A stretch of DNA of 64,000 nt. It comes from Rhodospirillales bacterium (GTDB lineage: Bacteria > Pseudomonadota > Alphaproteobacteria > ATCC43930 > CGMCC-115725). How positions within the stretch are numbered: the stretch's first letter is position 1; the number at the start of each line of letters is the position of its first letter. The DNA is taken from positions 1-64,000 of the forward strand of contig DAHUYF010000041.1 of assembly GCA_027315365.1 (NCBI GenBank). The letters are read 5' to 3'. Position numbers and translations under genes: made by a program. Below the pieces are notes generated by a model. That model ran no database searches and was not told the origin of the DNA. It saw only the letters and a list, made by a program, of their open reading frames with translations. Shown here piece by piece: positions 44,802-54,011 of the stretch.

Positions 44802-45602
44802 CTATTTTGCCATCATGCCGTTGCTGACATGACTGTTGCCGACATGGCCGCCGCCGTTGAAGGCCGGCGGCGGGAAGGGGCCATGGCCGGTGGCGAGCAG
44901 CGCCGCCTGGGTGCGGTTTGAGACATGCAGCCGCTTGATGATCTGTTTCACATGCGCCTTGACCGTGCTCTCGGACATGGAGAGCGCGTCGGCGATGAGC
45001 TTGTTCGACTTGCCATGCGAGATCAGCGCCAGCACGTCGCGCTGGCGGCGCGTCAGCTCCGACCACGGCTCGGTCGGGCGCTCCTCGCCATCCCAGCCGG
45101 CATGGCGATGCGGTGCCGTGTCGAGCAGCGAGGAGGGGACGTAGATGCCGCCCGCCAGGACCAGGTCGAGCGCGCCGATCAGCACCTTGAGGCTGAGGCT
45201 CGTCGGCAGGAAGCCGCGCGCGCCAGCGGCGAGGATCTGCCGCGCGCGATGCGGGTTGCCGTTCTCGGCCACCACCACCACCGGCACCGCCGGCAATGCC
45301 TCGCGCAGGTTTTCAAGCTGGACGAGGTCGACATGCTCGGCGGTCGCCGCGCCGATGACGATGAGATCGATGCCGTCGCCCGCACCGATATCGCGCACCA
45401 TCTCGCCGGCGGTGCCAAATTCGCTCACCCGCCAATGCGGATTGTGCTGCATCAGCGCAACGCGCAGGCACTCGCGGCGCAGCCGGCTCTGATCGATGAC
45501 CGCCAGCGCGCGGGCGGCGGTCGTGACGATGCCGCCGCTGTTCGAAGATCCCGGGAAATTCAACTCGCCGCTCTTGTCGAGACGCCCCACCTGATCCTCC
45601 AT
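44802..45602 (-). CDS. LuxR-type (NarL/FixJ) regulator with degenerate receiver
   Basis: 266 residues. The N-terminal domain has the receiver fold (ALAVIDQSRLRRECLRVALM) but the phosphoacceptor position reads LIVIGAATAEHVD, with Gly where Asp is expected, and the conserved Lys is Thr in ARGFLPTSLSLK. It is thus a pseudo-receiver that probably does not take phosphate. The C-terminal LuxR helix-turn-helix is SELTRRQRDVLALISHGKSN followed by IADALSMSESTVKAHVKQII. GAGGAAG precedes ATG 45602; a GTG at 45626 is less likely. Gly/Asn-rich tail. Ends in a strong terminator. Confidence 0.88.
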   Translation of the reverse strand: MEDQVGRLDKSGELNFPGSSNSGGIVTTAARALAVIDQSRLRRECLRVALMQHNPHWRVSEFGTAGEMVRDIGAGDGIDLIVIGAATAEHVDLVQLENLREALPAVPVVVVAENGNPHRARQILAAGARGFLPTSLSLKVLIGALDLVLAGGIYVPSSLLDTAPHRHAGWDGEERPTEPWSELTRRQRDVLALISHGKSNKLIADALSMSESTVKAHVKQIIKRLHVSNRTQAALLATGHGPFPPPAFNGGGHVGNSHVSNGMMAK

Positions 45603-45803
45603 GGCTTCCTCACGTTCTCTGTCCACCGCGGGTAGCGCGCAACCCCGTCTCTCATCGCCCCGGAGTTACCTGACTTTTCCGACGACAGCATCGACAGTTG
45701 AGTGATCCCGATGAAGTAATGAATTGTGAGGTTTTGTAACAATCTGTATCCGATAGGGTTAGGCGGGTGTTAATCAGCCCTTCACCAAAGGCTGACATGC
45801 TCG

Positions 45804-45989
45804 ATGCCGCCCATGGGCCCGCCCTCCGCACCGGTTCCGCTCACCGCCGCCAACCTCGCCGTGCTGCAGCCGCGCCAAGCGTCGCAGCCGCCCCGCGCCG
45901 GCGAGATCAAGGCCGCCTCGGACCAGTCCCCTCCCGCGCCGCCGCCCGGCGGAAGCGGCCGCGGCCGGCTGGTGGATATCCTTGTCTGA
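45804..45989 (+). CDS. Possible small Pro/Ala-rich protein (61 residues)
   Basis: Frame MPPMGPPSAPVPLTAANLAV, a Pro-rich middle and the end GRGRLVDILV. Short proteins with a C-terminal RGxLVDIxV-like end occur in Alphaproteobacteria and are uncharacterised. An internal ATG at 45813 is also possible. The rest of 45603-46081 is promoter region for the LuxR-type gene (AT-richer 45660-45770) and an 11-bp inverted repeat. Weakly supported. Confidence 0.4.
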   Translation: MPPMGPPSAPVPLTAANLAVLQPRQASQPPRAGEIKAASDQSPPAPPPGGSGRGRLVDILV

Positions 45990-46015
45990 GAAGAGGTTTT
46001 CGGTCGCCAGTTCTT

Positions 46016-46067
46016 AGTTGTCAGTTGCTCGCCGGCGCTGAAAACTGATGACCGGGAACTGACAACT
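46016..46067. repeat. 11-bp perfect inverted repeat
   Basis: AGTTGTCAGTT (46016-46026) and AACTGACAACT (46057-46067) flank 30 bases that contain a further GAAAACTGATGACC dyad-like segment. It lies directly before the ribosome site (GGGAGG) of the SDR gene. Its CTGA/TCAG-repeated design recalls the element at 29856-29933, though sequence identity is low. Confidence 0.6.
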
Positions 46068-46081
46068 CCGGGAGGAATCCG

Positions 46082-46843
46082 ATGCGCCTCGAAGGCAAAG
46101 TGGCGATCGTCACCGGTGCGGGTTCGGGTTTCGGCGAGGGCATTGCTCGGCGCTTCGCCGAAGAAGGCGCCAAGCTGGTGGTGAACGACATCGACGATCC
46201 CCGCGGCGAGCGCGTCGCGGCCGAGATCGACCGGGCGCATGGCCAAGGCAGTGCGCTCTACCTGCGCGCGGATGTCTCTCGCGATGCCGCCATGGCCGCG
46301 TTGGTCAAGGGCGCGCTCGCGCGCTTCGGCCGCATCGACGTCATGGTCAACAACGCGGGCACCACCCACCAGAATCGGCCGATGCTCGACGTCGACGAGG
46401 CGGAGTTCGACCGCGTCTTCGCCGTCAACGTCAAATCGATCTATCTCGCGGCGCGGCATGTGGTGCCGGTGATGCGCCGTCAGGGGGGCGGGGCCATCCT
46501 CAACACCGCGTCCACCGCGGCGCTGCGCCCGCGCGCCGGTCTCGTCTGGTATTCCGGCTCGAAAGGCGCGGTGGTGACCTTGTCGAAGGCGATGGCGCAG
46601 GAGCTCGCCGCCGACCGGATCCGCGTCAACGCGCTTTGTCCGGTGGCCGGCGATACGCCGCTGCTGCCGAGCTTCATGGGCGACGACACGCCGGCGCTGC
46701 GCGCCAGGTTCCTCGCCTCGATCCCGATCGGCCGCTTCTGCAGCCCCCGGGACGTCGCCGACGCTGCCCTCTACCTCGCCTCGGACGAGGGCGCCTTCAT
46801 CACCGGCGTGGCGTTCGAGATCGACGGGGGACGCTGCATCTGA
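46082..46843 (+). CDS. Short-chain dehydrogenase/reductase (SDR)
   Basis: 253 residues, classical SDR. The cofactor motif is VAIVTGAGSGFGEGIARRFA with Asp after VVND, which favours NAD. NNAG is in VMVNNAGTTHQN. Active-site Ser is in LNTASTAALRP and the YxxxK motif is VWYSGSKGAVV. The C-terminal ITGVAFEIDGG is typical of the FabG-like group. It reduces or oxidises a hydroxyl/keto group; substrate unknown. GGGAGG before the ATG. Convergent with purH. Confidence 0.93.
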   Translation: MRLEGKVAIVTGAGSGFGEGIARRFAEEGAKLVVNDIDDPRGERVAAEIDRAHGQGSALYLRADVSRDAAMAALVKGALARFGRIDVMVNNAGTTHQNRPMLDVDEAEFDRVFAVNVKSIYLAARHVVPVMRRQGGGAILNTASTAALRPRAGLVWYSGSKGAVVTLSKAMAQELAADRIRVNALCPVAGDTPLLPSFMGDDTPALRARFLASIPIGRFCSPRDVADAALYLASDEGAFITGVAFEIDGGRCI

Positions 46844-46851
46844 GAGCCTTC

Positions 46852-46907
46852 GGTTGCCGGTCGCGTTCTTGGCCGACCCGATGGCTGAGAACGGACGACC
46901 GACAACT
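46852..46907. terminator. Candidate bidirectional hairpin between SDR and purH
   Basis: GGTTGCCGGTCGCGTTCTT (from 46852) pairs imperfectly with the stretch GAGAACGGACGACCGACAA (46887-46905). It lies in the 67-base gap between two convergent stops. Imperfect stem and no long T-tract, so the call is tentative. Confidence 0.35.
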
Positions 46908-46910
46908 TGC

Positions 46911-48497
46911 CTAATGCCGGAAATGCCGCATGCCGGTGAAGACCATGGCGATGCCGGCCTTGTCGGCGGCGGCGATCACCTCCTGGTCGCGCACGGAGCC
47001 GCCGGGCTGGATGACGGCGGTGGCGCCGGCGGCGATCGCGGCTTCGAGACCGTCGGCAAACGGAAAGAACGCGTCGGAGGCCACCACCGAACCTTTCGCC
47101 GGGCTCTCGGCGAGGCCTGCCGCCTTGCCCGCCTCCTCCGCCTTCCAGGCGGCGATGCGCGCGCTGTCGACGCGGCTCATCTGGCCGGCGCCGACGCCGA
47201 CCGTGGCGAGCGATTTGGCATAGACGATGGCGTTCGACTTCACGTGCTTCGCCACGCGGAAGGCGAAGAGCAGGTCGGCGAGCTCGGCGGCGCCGGGCGC
47301 GCGCCGCGTCACCGTCTTGAGCCCGGCCGCGCCGACGCGGCCGTTGTCGCGCGTCTGCAGCAGATATCCTCCGGCCAGCGAGCGCAGCGTCATGCCGGGC
47401 GCGGCGGGATCGGGCATGCCGCCGGTGATCAGCAGCCGCAGCGCCGTCCGGCGCGCCAGCGCCGCCTGCGCCGCGGGCTCGATCGCCGGTGCGATCACCA
47501 CCTCGGCAAAAAGCTTGGCGATCGCCTCGGCGGTGGTGGCGTCGAGCGCGCGGTTGACGGCGATGATGCCGCCATAGGCGCTCACGGGATCGCAGGCGAG
47601 CGCCTTGGCATAGGCCTCGCGCAGGCTGTCGCCGAGCGCCACGCCGCAGGGGTTGGCATGCTTGATGATGGCGACTGCCGGCTGATCGAATTCGGCGACG
47701 CATTCGAAAGCGGCGTCGGTGTCGTTGAGATTGTTGAAGGAGAGCTCCTTGCCCTGGCGCTGCTCGGCCGAAGCCACGCCGGGCCGGCGCTCGCCGCCGA
47801 GATAGAACGCCGCCTGCTGATGCGGGTTTTCGCCGTAGCGCAGCCGCTCCTTGAGCGTCGCCGCCACGGTCAGCGTCGCCGGGAAGGTCTCGCCGCGCTC
47901 GGACGCGAACCAGGCGGCGATCGCGGCGTCATAGGCGGCGGTGTGGGCATAGGCGAGGCCGGCGAGCCGCCGGCGCAGCGCCAGCGTCGTGGCGCCGCCA
48001 TGGCGCGCCAGCGCCTCCACGAATTCGCCGTAATCGGCGGGATCGGTGACCACCGCCACATCCTCGTGGTTCTTCGCCGCGGCACGGATCAGCGCGGGGC
48101 CGCCGATATCGATATTCTCGATGCAATCCTCCGCGGCGGCGCCGCGCGCCGCGGTGGCGGCGAAGGGATAGAGATTCACCACCAGCAGATCGATCGGCTT
48201 GATGCCGTGCTGCGCCAGCGCCGCGCGATGCGCCGCCTCGCCTCGCCGCGCCAACAGCCCGCCATGGATCGCCGGATGCAGCGTCTTGACGCGGCCGTCG
48301 AGCATCTCGGGAAAGCCGGTGACGGCGGCGACATCGGTGACCGCGAGCCCGGCCTCGGCGAGCGTCTTTGCCGTGCCGCCGGTGGAGATCAGCTCGACGC
48401 CGCGCGCGGCCAGCGCGCGCGCCAGCTCGGCCAGACCGGTCTTGTCGGAAACCGACAGAAGCGCCCGGTTGATCGGGCGAAGCTCAGCATCGGACAT
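46911..48497 (-). CDS. purH: Bifunctional phosphoribosylaminoimidazolecarboxamide formyltransferase / IMP cyclohydrolase
   Basis: 528 residues, full length. The IMP cyclohydrolase half starts [20 protein letters not shown] and includes [25 protein letters not shown] and NLYPF. The transformylase half has [24 protein letters not shown] and the end [20 protein letters not shown]. It performs the last two steps of de novo IMP synthesis. The upstream heparinase-rpe-rsmB run on the same strand is a frequent neighbour in Alphaproteobacteria. Confidence 0.98.
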   Translation of the reverse strand: MSDAELRPINRALLSVSDKTGLAELARALAARGVELISTGGTAKTLAEAGLAVTDVAAVTGFPEMLDGRVKTLHPAIHGGLLARRGEAAHRAALAQHGIKPIDLLVVNLYPFAATAARGAAAEDCIENIDIGGPALIRAAAKNHEDVAVVTDPADYGEFVEALARHGGATTLALRRRLAGLAYAHTAAYDAAIAAWFASERGETFPATLTVAATLKERLRYGENPHQQAAFYLGGERRPGVASAEQRQGKELSFNNLNDTDAAFECVAEFDQPAVAIIKHANPCGVALGDSLREAYAKALACDPVSAYGGIIAVNRALDATTAEAIAKLFAEVVIAPAIEPAAQAALARRTALRLLITGGMPDPAAPGMTLRSLAGGYLLQTRDNGRVGAAGLKTVTRRAPGAAELADLLFAFRVAKHVKSNAIVYAKSLATVGVGAGQMSRVDSARIAAWKAEEAGKAAGLAESPAKGSVVASDAFFPFADGLEAAIAAGATAVIQPGGSVRDQEVIAAADKAGIAMVFTGMRHFRH

Positions 48498-48551
48498 CGG
48501 CGGCCTCGGTCGGGGAATGGGCGAGGACGATAGGCCGCGCGACCGGGACGA

Positions 48552-50162
48552 TCAAGCGCCCTCGCCGGTCTTCCTGCCCTCGCGGCGCAGCCCCCATCTG
48601 ACCGTCGCGCCGGCGCTGCCGACATGTCCGACCAGCACCGCCTGCTGCGATTTCCGCGGTTCGCCGCCGCCGAGATAGATGCTCTCGGCGAGGTTCATCA
48701 CCGCGCCTTGGGCGCGCAGCCGCCAGCCGACGCCGCTCTCCAGCCGCAGCAACATGGTGCCGCCGTCCTGACTGAGCGAGGCCTGGACATCGGGGTGCAG
48801 GTGGAAGCGGATGACGAAGCTTTGCCCGGACGGGCCGCTGAGGCGATCCTCGCCGCGCAGATCCTCGCCGTCGGCGGCGAGGAAGAGTTGGCGGTGATGG
48901 GTGAGGCCGAAGACCGGCTCGTAGCCGTCATGGCTGGCCGATATCCATTGCGCGCCGGCATCCTCGGTGCGCTCGCAGCGCACGCGGCGCGGCTTGCGGC
49001 CGAGCCCGTCGTCCTCGCGGATCTCGGCGGAATTGGTGTCGGCCACCACCAGCGTCGAATGCGCCGCGCTGGCGCGCGCCACCGCCCGCCAGAGCGCGCT
49101 CGGCCCGTGATAGGCGCCGCAATTCACGATCAGCCGCTCGCGTCCGTGACTCATCTCGAAGGACAGCGTGCCGGCATGGGCGTCGCCGTCGAGTCCCGGC
49201 GGCGGCGGTGCGCCGGTATCGGTCAGTACCAGGCTGCGTCCCGCCTGGAGGCGCTGGAAGCCGGTATGCGGGGCCGAATGCGGTGCGCGGCCCTTGGCCT
49301 CGGCGCGTGCCAGCACGCGCTCGACGACCTCCGCGTTCTCCTCCCCAGCGCCGTTGAAGAGCGCCAACGCGCCGTCGCCGTGGCGGAAGAAACGCAGCAT
49401 GGGCGCGGCGCGGTCGATGGCGGTAAGCACCGCCGCCGGCACTTCGGCGTGCACCGCGGCGACCGCCGCCCGCGCCGTGACCAGGGCTTCGAGTGCGCGA
49501 CGCTGCGCCCGCGGGCTGCGCTCGACATGGCCGCCATCGGGCAGCAGCTGCGCCTCGGCCTCGCGGCCGAGCAGCCTCAGGCCGCGCTCAAGCTTGCCGG
49601 GGTTGCCCAGCGCGGCGGCGGATGCCACGAGGCCGGCGAGCGCCACCAGCCGCGCCACCCCCGGCGCCTCGCGACCGCCGACCCGCGACAGGTGCCGCAT
49701 CTGGCGCGCCAGGCTGGCGCAGAGCCGCGCCGCCAGGTCGCGGTCCTCGGCGCGGCCGGCGAGGCTCGGCCAGTAGGTGATCCAGGCGATCAGCCGGCGG
49801 CCCACGACATCGGCGCGCCAGGCGACGTCGTCCCAGCCGTCGCAGCGCTCGAGCCAGTCGGCGGTCCAGCGCTGCGCCGCAGCCCAGGCGGCAGCATCGC
49901 CCAGCGCCGCGAGATCGGCGAGCCAGGCGAAGCCGTGCAGCTCGGCGAGGAATGCCGCCGGCAGCGCCGCCGTCCAGGGCGGCATCTCCGCGGCAACGCT
50001 CTCGCCGGCGAAGCGAAAGCCGCCGGCGGCGAGTTCGGCGCCGCGCGCGGGATCGCCGGGGCGGCTCGCGTCGAGCGTGATCTGCGGCCGGTCGGGGGCC
50101 GGGCCCCAGAGGCTCAGATGGTAAAGCGCCGAGCCGTAGAGCACGGACCGGGCCAAGGTCAT
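48552..50162 (-). CDS. Heparinase II/III family protein
   Basis: 536 residues. The N-terminal helical toroid-like half (ADWLERCDGWDDVAWRADVV, ITYWPSLAGR) precedes the beta-sandwich heparinase II/III domain with AGTLSFEMSHGRERLIVNCG, ARASAAHSTLVVADTNSAEI and the end region LESGVGWRLRAQGA. No signal peptide is apparent, and activity on heparin is unlikely in this widespread alphaproteobacterial housekeeping subgroup. Its ATG overlaps the rpe stop (TGATG). Confidence 0.88.
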   Translation of the reverse strand: MTLARSVLYGSALYHLSLWGPAPDRPQITLDASRPGDPARGAELAAGGFRFAGESVAAEMPPWTAALPAAFLAELHGFAWLADLAALGDAAAWAAAQRWTADWLERCDGWDDVAWRADVVGRRLIAWITYWPSLAGRAEDRDLAARLCASLARQMRHLSRVGGREAPGVARLVALAGLVASAAALGNPGKLERGLRLLGREAEAQLLPDGGHVERSPRAQRRALEALVTARAAVAAVHAEVPAAVLTAIDRAAPMLRFFRHGDGALALFNGAGEENAEVVERVLARAEAKGRAPHSAPHTGFQRLQAGRSLVLTDTGAPPPPGLDGDAHAGTLSFEMSHGRERLIVNCGAYHGPSALWRAVARASAAHSTLVVADTNSAEIREDDGLGRKPRRVRCERTEDAGAQWISASHDGYEPVFGLTHHRQLFLAADGEDLRGEDRLSGPSGQSFVIRFHLHPDVQASLSQDGGTMLLRLESGVGWRLRAQGAVMNLAESIYLGGGEPRKSQQAVLVGHVGSAGATVRWGLRREGRKTGEGA

Positions 50163-50827
50163 CAGCTGCTGCCGCGCAGGCGCCGGATATTGGCGGCGTA
50201 GGCCGGCGCGCCGCCGGCGAAGCCCGCAGTGCCGGCGACCAGCACATCGGCGCCGGCGGCGATCGCGGCCGGCGCGGTCTCGGCATTGATGCCGCCATCG
50301 ACCTCGAGATCGACGGTGCGGCCGGCGGCGTCCAGGTGCCGGCGCAGCGCCCGCAGCTTGTCGAGCTGCGAGGCGATGAAGCTCTGCCCGCCGAAGCCGG
50401 GATTGACGCTCATCACCAGCACGAGGTCGATATCGCCCAGCACCGGCTCGACCACCGCGAGCGGCGTCGCCGGGTTGAGCGACACCCCGGCCTTCTTGCC
50501 CAGCGATTTGACCAGCTGCACGGTGCGGTGGAGATGCGGCCCGGCCTCGGGATGGACGGTGATGATGTCGGCGCCGGCCTCGACGAAGGCGGCGATGAAG
50601 GGATCGACCGGAGAAATCATCAGGTGGACGTCGAAGGGCAGCGTCGAATAGGGCCGGAGCGCCTTCACCACCGCCGGGCCGATGGTCAGGTTGGGCACGA
50701 AATGCCCGTCCATCACGTCGATATGGATGTAGTCGGCGCCCGCCGCGGTGATTGCGCGCACCTCGTCGCCGAGCCGCGCGAAATCGGCCGAGAGGATCGA
50801 CGGTGCGATGCGGACCGCCTGCTGCAT
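50162..50827 (-). CDS. rpe: Ribulose-phosphate 3-epimerase
   Basis: 221 residues. TIM barrel with [34 protein letters not shown] (metal His/Asp), [16 protein letters not shown] and [11 protein letters not shown]. It interconverts ribulose-5-phosphate and xylulose-5-phosphate in the pentose phosphate pathway. It lies in a minus-strand run between rsmB and the heparinase-like gene, 123 bases after rsmB. Confidence 0.97.
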   Translation of the reverse strand: MQQAVRIAPSILSADFARLGDEVRAITAAGADYIHIDVMDGHFVPNLTIGPAVVKALRPYSTLPFDVHLMISPVDPFIAAFVEAGADIITVHPEAGPHLHRTVQLVKSLGKKAGVSLNPATPLAVVEPVLGDIDLVLVMSVNPGFGGQSFIASQLDKLRALRRHLDAAGRTVDLEVDGGINAETAPAAIAAGADVLVAGTAGFAGGAPAYAANIRRLRGSS

Positions 50828-50950
50828 GCCGGCTTGGTAACAGGGAACGGCAGGCGCCGCAAGCGCGGCGGGCGGCCGCGGCGCCCATTTCGCAAAGAAG
50901 CTCCTAGTGTTGCGGTTTCAACGCTTGATCCTCGACCAAGTGTCGGAACA

Positions 50951-52267
50951 CTAGCCGTTGCGCACCAGGCGCGCGGCGTAGAAGCCGTCGATGCCGTCGA
51001 GCTCGGCGAGATGGCTGGGCAGCGTGCGCAGATCGCCATCGGGGGTGACGCATTGCGCCAGCCCGCCGATCTCGGCGGGATCGATCGGCTGGCGCCGCAC
51101 CGGCGCGCCGCGCGACAGCAGGCGCTGCACCTGCTGCACGCCTTCCTGCGGCTCGAGCGAGCAGGTGCAATAGACCAGCATGCCGCCGGGCGCGAGCATG
51201 TCGATGGCGGCGGCGACGAGCCGCTCCTGCACCGCGGCGAGCCGCGCCACGTCGTCGGGCGATTTGAGATAGGGCACGTCGGGATGGCGGCGGATCGCGC
51301 CGGTCGCGGTGCACGGCGCGTCGAGCAGCACGTAGCGCACCGGCTCCCTCGGTCGCCAGACCGAGGCGTCGGCGACCAGGCTTTCCACCGGCAGGGCGAG
51401 GCGCGCGAGATTGGCGTTCAGCCGCTCGAGCCGGCGCGGCGAGCGGTCGATGGCGGTGACGCGTGCGCCCATCGCGGCGAGCTGCGCGGTCTTGCCGCCG
51501 GGAGCGGCGCAGAGATCGATGACGTGCTGTCCGGCGATGTCGCCGAACAGGGTCGCGGGGATCGCCGCAGCGGCGTCCTGCACCCACCACGCGCCTTCGC
51601 TGTAGCCGGGAAGACTCATGATGGCGCCGCCGCCGGTACGGCGCAGCGTACCGGTCGGCAACAGCACCGCATCGAGGATCTCCCGCCAGCGCTCGCGGTC
51701 GGCGCGCACGGTGAGATCGAGCGGCGCCTCCTTGAGATGGGCGGTCGCGATGCCGCGCGCGCCCGCCTCGCCATAGGCCTCGCTCCAGGCGCGCCACAGC
51801 CAGTCCGGCGTATTGAGCCGCGGCGCATCCTGCTGCACCACCAGCGCCGCCCCTTCCTGGCTCAGGCGGCGCAGCACGGCGTTGACCAGCCCCTTATGCG
51901 ACAGGAACCCGCGGAGATCGGCTAGGTCGACGGTTGTCGCGACCGCGGCGTGCGGTGGCGTGCGCAGGAAGAGAAGCTGCGCGATGCCGAGCCGCAGCAT
52001 GTCGTGCACCATCGCCGCGCGCGGCGGCAGCGGCGTGTTGAGGCAATGAGCGATGAGCGCGTCGATCTGGCCGAGCCGGCGCAGCACGGTGGCGACGAGC
52101 AGGCGGGCGAAGGCCCGATCGCGCGCCGGCAGCCCACCCATCTCGGGATTGTCCTCGATCGCATCGTCGAGCGGTCGCTTGCGGCGCAGCACCGCCCCGA
52201 TCAGATCGATGGCGACGCTACGGGCCGTGGCGGGGGCGGTCTGGGTCGGGGCCGAATGTACTGCCAC
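50951..52267 (-). CDS. rsmB: 16S rRNA (cytosine-C5)-methyltransferase, RsmB/Fmu family
   Basis: About 438 residues. The N-terminal NusB-like domain (residues about 10-150) includes RDRAFARLLVATVLRRLGQI and HKGLVNAVLRRLSQEG. The methyltransferase domain has the SAM motif VIDLCAAPGGKTAQLAAM, motif IV VLLDAPCTATGAIRRHPDVP and catalytic Cys in LVYCTCSLEPQEG. GTG 52267 is preferred to TTG 52282; neither has a strong ribosome site. Methylates C967 in E. coli 16S rRNA. htpX lies upstream on the same strand. Confidence 0.93.
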   Translation of the reverse strand: MAVHSAPTQTAPATARSVAIDLIGAVLRRKRPLDDAIEDNPEMGGLPARDRAFARLLVATVLRRLGQIDALIAHCLNTPLPPRAAMVHDMLRLGIAQLLFLRTPPHAAVATTVDLADLRGFLSHKGLVNAVLRRLSQEGAALVVQQDAPRLNTPDWLWRAWSEAYGEAGARGIATAHLKEAPLDLTVRADRERWREILDAVLLPTGTLRRTGGGAIMSLPGYSEGAWWVQDAAAAIPATLFGDIAGQHVIDLCAAPGGKTAQLAAMGARVTAIDRSPRRLERLNANLARLALPVESLVADASVWRPREPVRYVLLDAPCTATGAIRRHPDVPYLKSPDDVARLAAVQERLVAAAIDMLAPGGMLVYCTCSLEPQEGVQQVQRLLSRGAPVRRQPIDPAEIGGLAQCVTPDGDLRTLPSHLAELDGIDGFYAARLVRNG

Positions 52268-52345
52268 GTGTGCAAATCCCAAGGTTCCGGGTGTCGACTA
52301 ACGCACGCCTGCGCCGATTGTTCCGGCACCGCCGGGTAGGGCGGT

Positions 52346-53251
52346 CTATGCGGTGCGCCGCACGCTCCAGGGGCCGTGTGGCCCGGTCGCGCCGGCGATG
52401 CCGCGGGCCGCCGCCATCGCCTCGAGCCGCCGGACGCGCTCCGCGGTGGCGGGGTGCGTGGCGAAAAGCCGGCCAAGGCTCGCGCGATGCAGCGGATTGA
52501 CGATGAAGAGAGGCGTGGTTGCTGGGTTGCGCTCGGCATCGGCCATCGCCGTGCGGCGCACCATCGCCTCGATCTTGCCGAGCGCGGTGGCAAGCGCCAG
52601 CGGATCGCCGCTGATCTCCGCGCCGTGCCGGTCCGCCTGGTATTCGCGCGTGCGCGAGATCGCCATCTGCACCAGCAGCGCGGCCAGCGGCGCCAGGATC
52701 GCCACCAGCAGGCGGGCCGCCATGCCGAGCGGCGCGTCGCGCTCGTCCTGGCGCGGACCGAGGAAGAAGGCGAAGTTCGCCAGCATGCCGATCGCCCCGG
52801 CAAGCGTGGCGGTGAGCGTCATGGTGAGGGTATCGCGATGCACGACGTGCGACAGCTCGTGGCCGACGACCGCCGCGACCTCCGCCGCGTCGAGCGAGGC
52901 GAGCAGTCCGCGCGTGACCGCGACCGCCGCATGCTCGGGATCGCGGCCGGTGGCAAAGGCGTTGGGCTGCGCGCTGTCGATGAGATAGAGCCGCGGCATC
53001 GCGATCGCGGCGCGCCGGGCAAGACCGGCGACCAGGTCATGGAGCTGCGGCGCCTCGGCGCGCGCGATCGGGCGCGCATCATAGGCCGCAAGTACGATGC
53101 GGTCGGCGTTCCAGTAGGCAAAGAGATTGCCCGCCGCTGCGACGACCAGCGCGATCAGCATGCCGCCGCCGCCGCCGATCAGCCACCCCCCGCCCATGAA
53201 GAGCGCAGTGAGGGCGGCGAGCAGGACGCCGGTCCGGAAAAGGTTGCCCAT
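52346..53251 (-). CDS. htpX: Protease HtpX homologue (membrane zinc metalloprotease)
   Basis: 301 residues. Two N-terminal helices (LFRTGVLLAALTALFMGGGW and GGMLIALVVAAAGNLFAYWN), the zinc motif VVGHELSHVVHRDTLTM, and a further zinc Glu in SRTREYQADRHGAEIS. The C-terminal region LFATHPATAERVRRLEAMA completes the M48B family. It degrades misfolded inner-membrane proteins with FtsH. ATG 53251 (MGNLFRTG) is the family start; the longer frame is not. Divergent from the DUF1674 gene. Confidence 0.97.
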   Translation of the reverse strand: MGNLFRTGVLLAALTALFMGGGWLIGGGGGMLIALVVAAAGNLFAYWNADRIVLAAYDARPIARAEAPQLHDLVAGLARRAAIAMPRLYLIDSAQPNAFATGRDPEHAAVAVTRGLLASLDAAEVAAVVGHELSHVVHRDTLTMTLTATLAGAIGMLANFAFFLGPRQDERDAPLGMAARLLVAILAPLAALLVQMAISRTREYQADRHGAEISGDPLALATALGKIEAMVRRTAMADAERNPATTPLFIVNPLHRASLGRLFATHPATAERVRRLEAMAAARGIAGATGPHGPWSVRRTA

Positions 53252-53351
53252 GGTCACGGGATGATCACAAAACCTGCACCCGGATAGCTGGCGCTCGCGG
53301 GCTTGATCTTCAAGGCTTGGCAAGCGCGCCGGCGCGGATCATATCTGCGGC

Positions 53352-53513
53352 ATGGCAGAACGCGATGGCAAGCCCGAGGCCGGGAAACCGGCGGCGCCGG
53401 CGCAAAAGTCCGGCACGGGCGACCGGGAGCCGCGGGAGATCGGCGGCCCGAAGGGGCCGGAGCCGACCCGCTACGGCGACTGGGAGCAGAACGGCCGCTG
53501 CACCGATTTTTGA
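53352..53513 (+). CDS. DUF1674 (SdhAF4-like) small protein
   Basis: 53 residues ending EIGGPKGPEPTRYGDWEQNG followed by RCTDF, the DUF1674 signature. In eukaryotes the homologue SDHAF4 assists flavinylated succinate dehydrogenase assembly; bacterial members next to htpX/rsmB are common but untested. The N-terminus is short and charged. It is divergent from htpX, whose start is 100 bases away. Confidence 0.9.
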   Translation: MAERDGKPEAGKPAAPAQKSGTGDREPREIGGPKGPEPTRYGDWEQNGRCTDF

Positions 53514-53538
53514 TCGCTGCGGCGGCGCCGGGCGACGC

Positions 53539-53865
53539 TCAGCGCACCGCGGCGGGATGGCCGGCGGTGTGCGGGCTCCAGGATGGCGGGTCGCTTGCCG
53601 GGAAGCTGTCGTCGATGTCGCGGTCGACCGCGTCGGCCGGGTGCGGAATTTCCATCGTGGCGCCGATTCCCAGGGCCTGGTAGAGCGGGCAATGGCCGCC
53701 CAGGCCGCGCTGCAGCAGCAGCCCGCCACCGGCGGCGAGCAGCGTGCTGGCGAGCGACGGCCGCCGCGCCAGCCCATAGAGCAGCGCCGCGATACCGGCG
53801 ATCAGCGAGATCACGCGTTCGGCTTCGCCGAGATTGCGCGCGGCGGCAGGCGGGGCGGATAGCAT
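53539..53865 (-). CDS. DUF2892 (YgaP-type transmembrane) protein
   Basis: 108 residues. RNLGEAERVISLIAGIAALL and SLASTLLAAGGGLLLQRGLG form two short hydrophobic helices with HCPLYQALGI after them, as in DUF2892. The C-terminal tail DRDIDDSFPASDPPSWSP matches a short motif shared by many alphaproteobacterial members. GGAGAAGG lies upstream of ATG 53865. It is convergent with the DUF1674 gene. Function unknown. Confidence 0.8.
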   Translation of the reverse strand: MLSAPPAAARNLGEAERVISLIAGIAALLYGLARRPSLASTLLAAGGGLLLQRGLGGHCPLYQALGIGATMEIPHPADAVDRDIDDSFPASDPPSWSPHTAGHPAAVR

Positions 53866-54011
53866 GATGCCTTCTCCGGGAGCGAGGCTGGCCAAGGGCT
53901 GAACGGGCATGGTGCCGCAAGGTTCCGGGCCTTCGCCATTGCCTTGCCGCCGCGCCGACCTATCCTGTTTCCCGAACCGGCTCCAAGCTTTTCCGACGGA
54001 GGGACGCAGCG

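Noticed and set aside
44644-44832. Plus-strand ORF of 62 residues across the terminator
   Set aside because: It spans a strong terminator for the opposite strand and has no ribosome site or recognisable motif.
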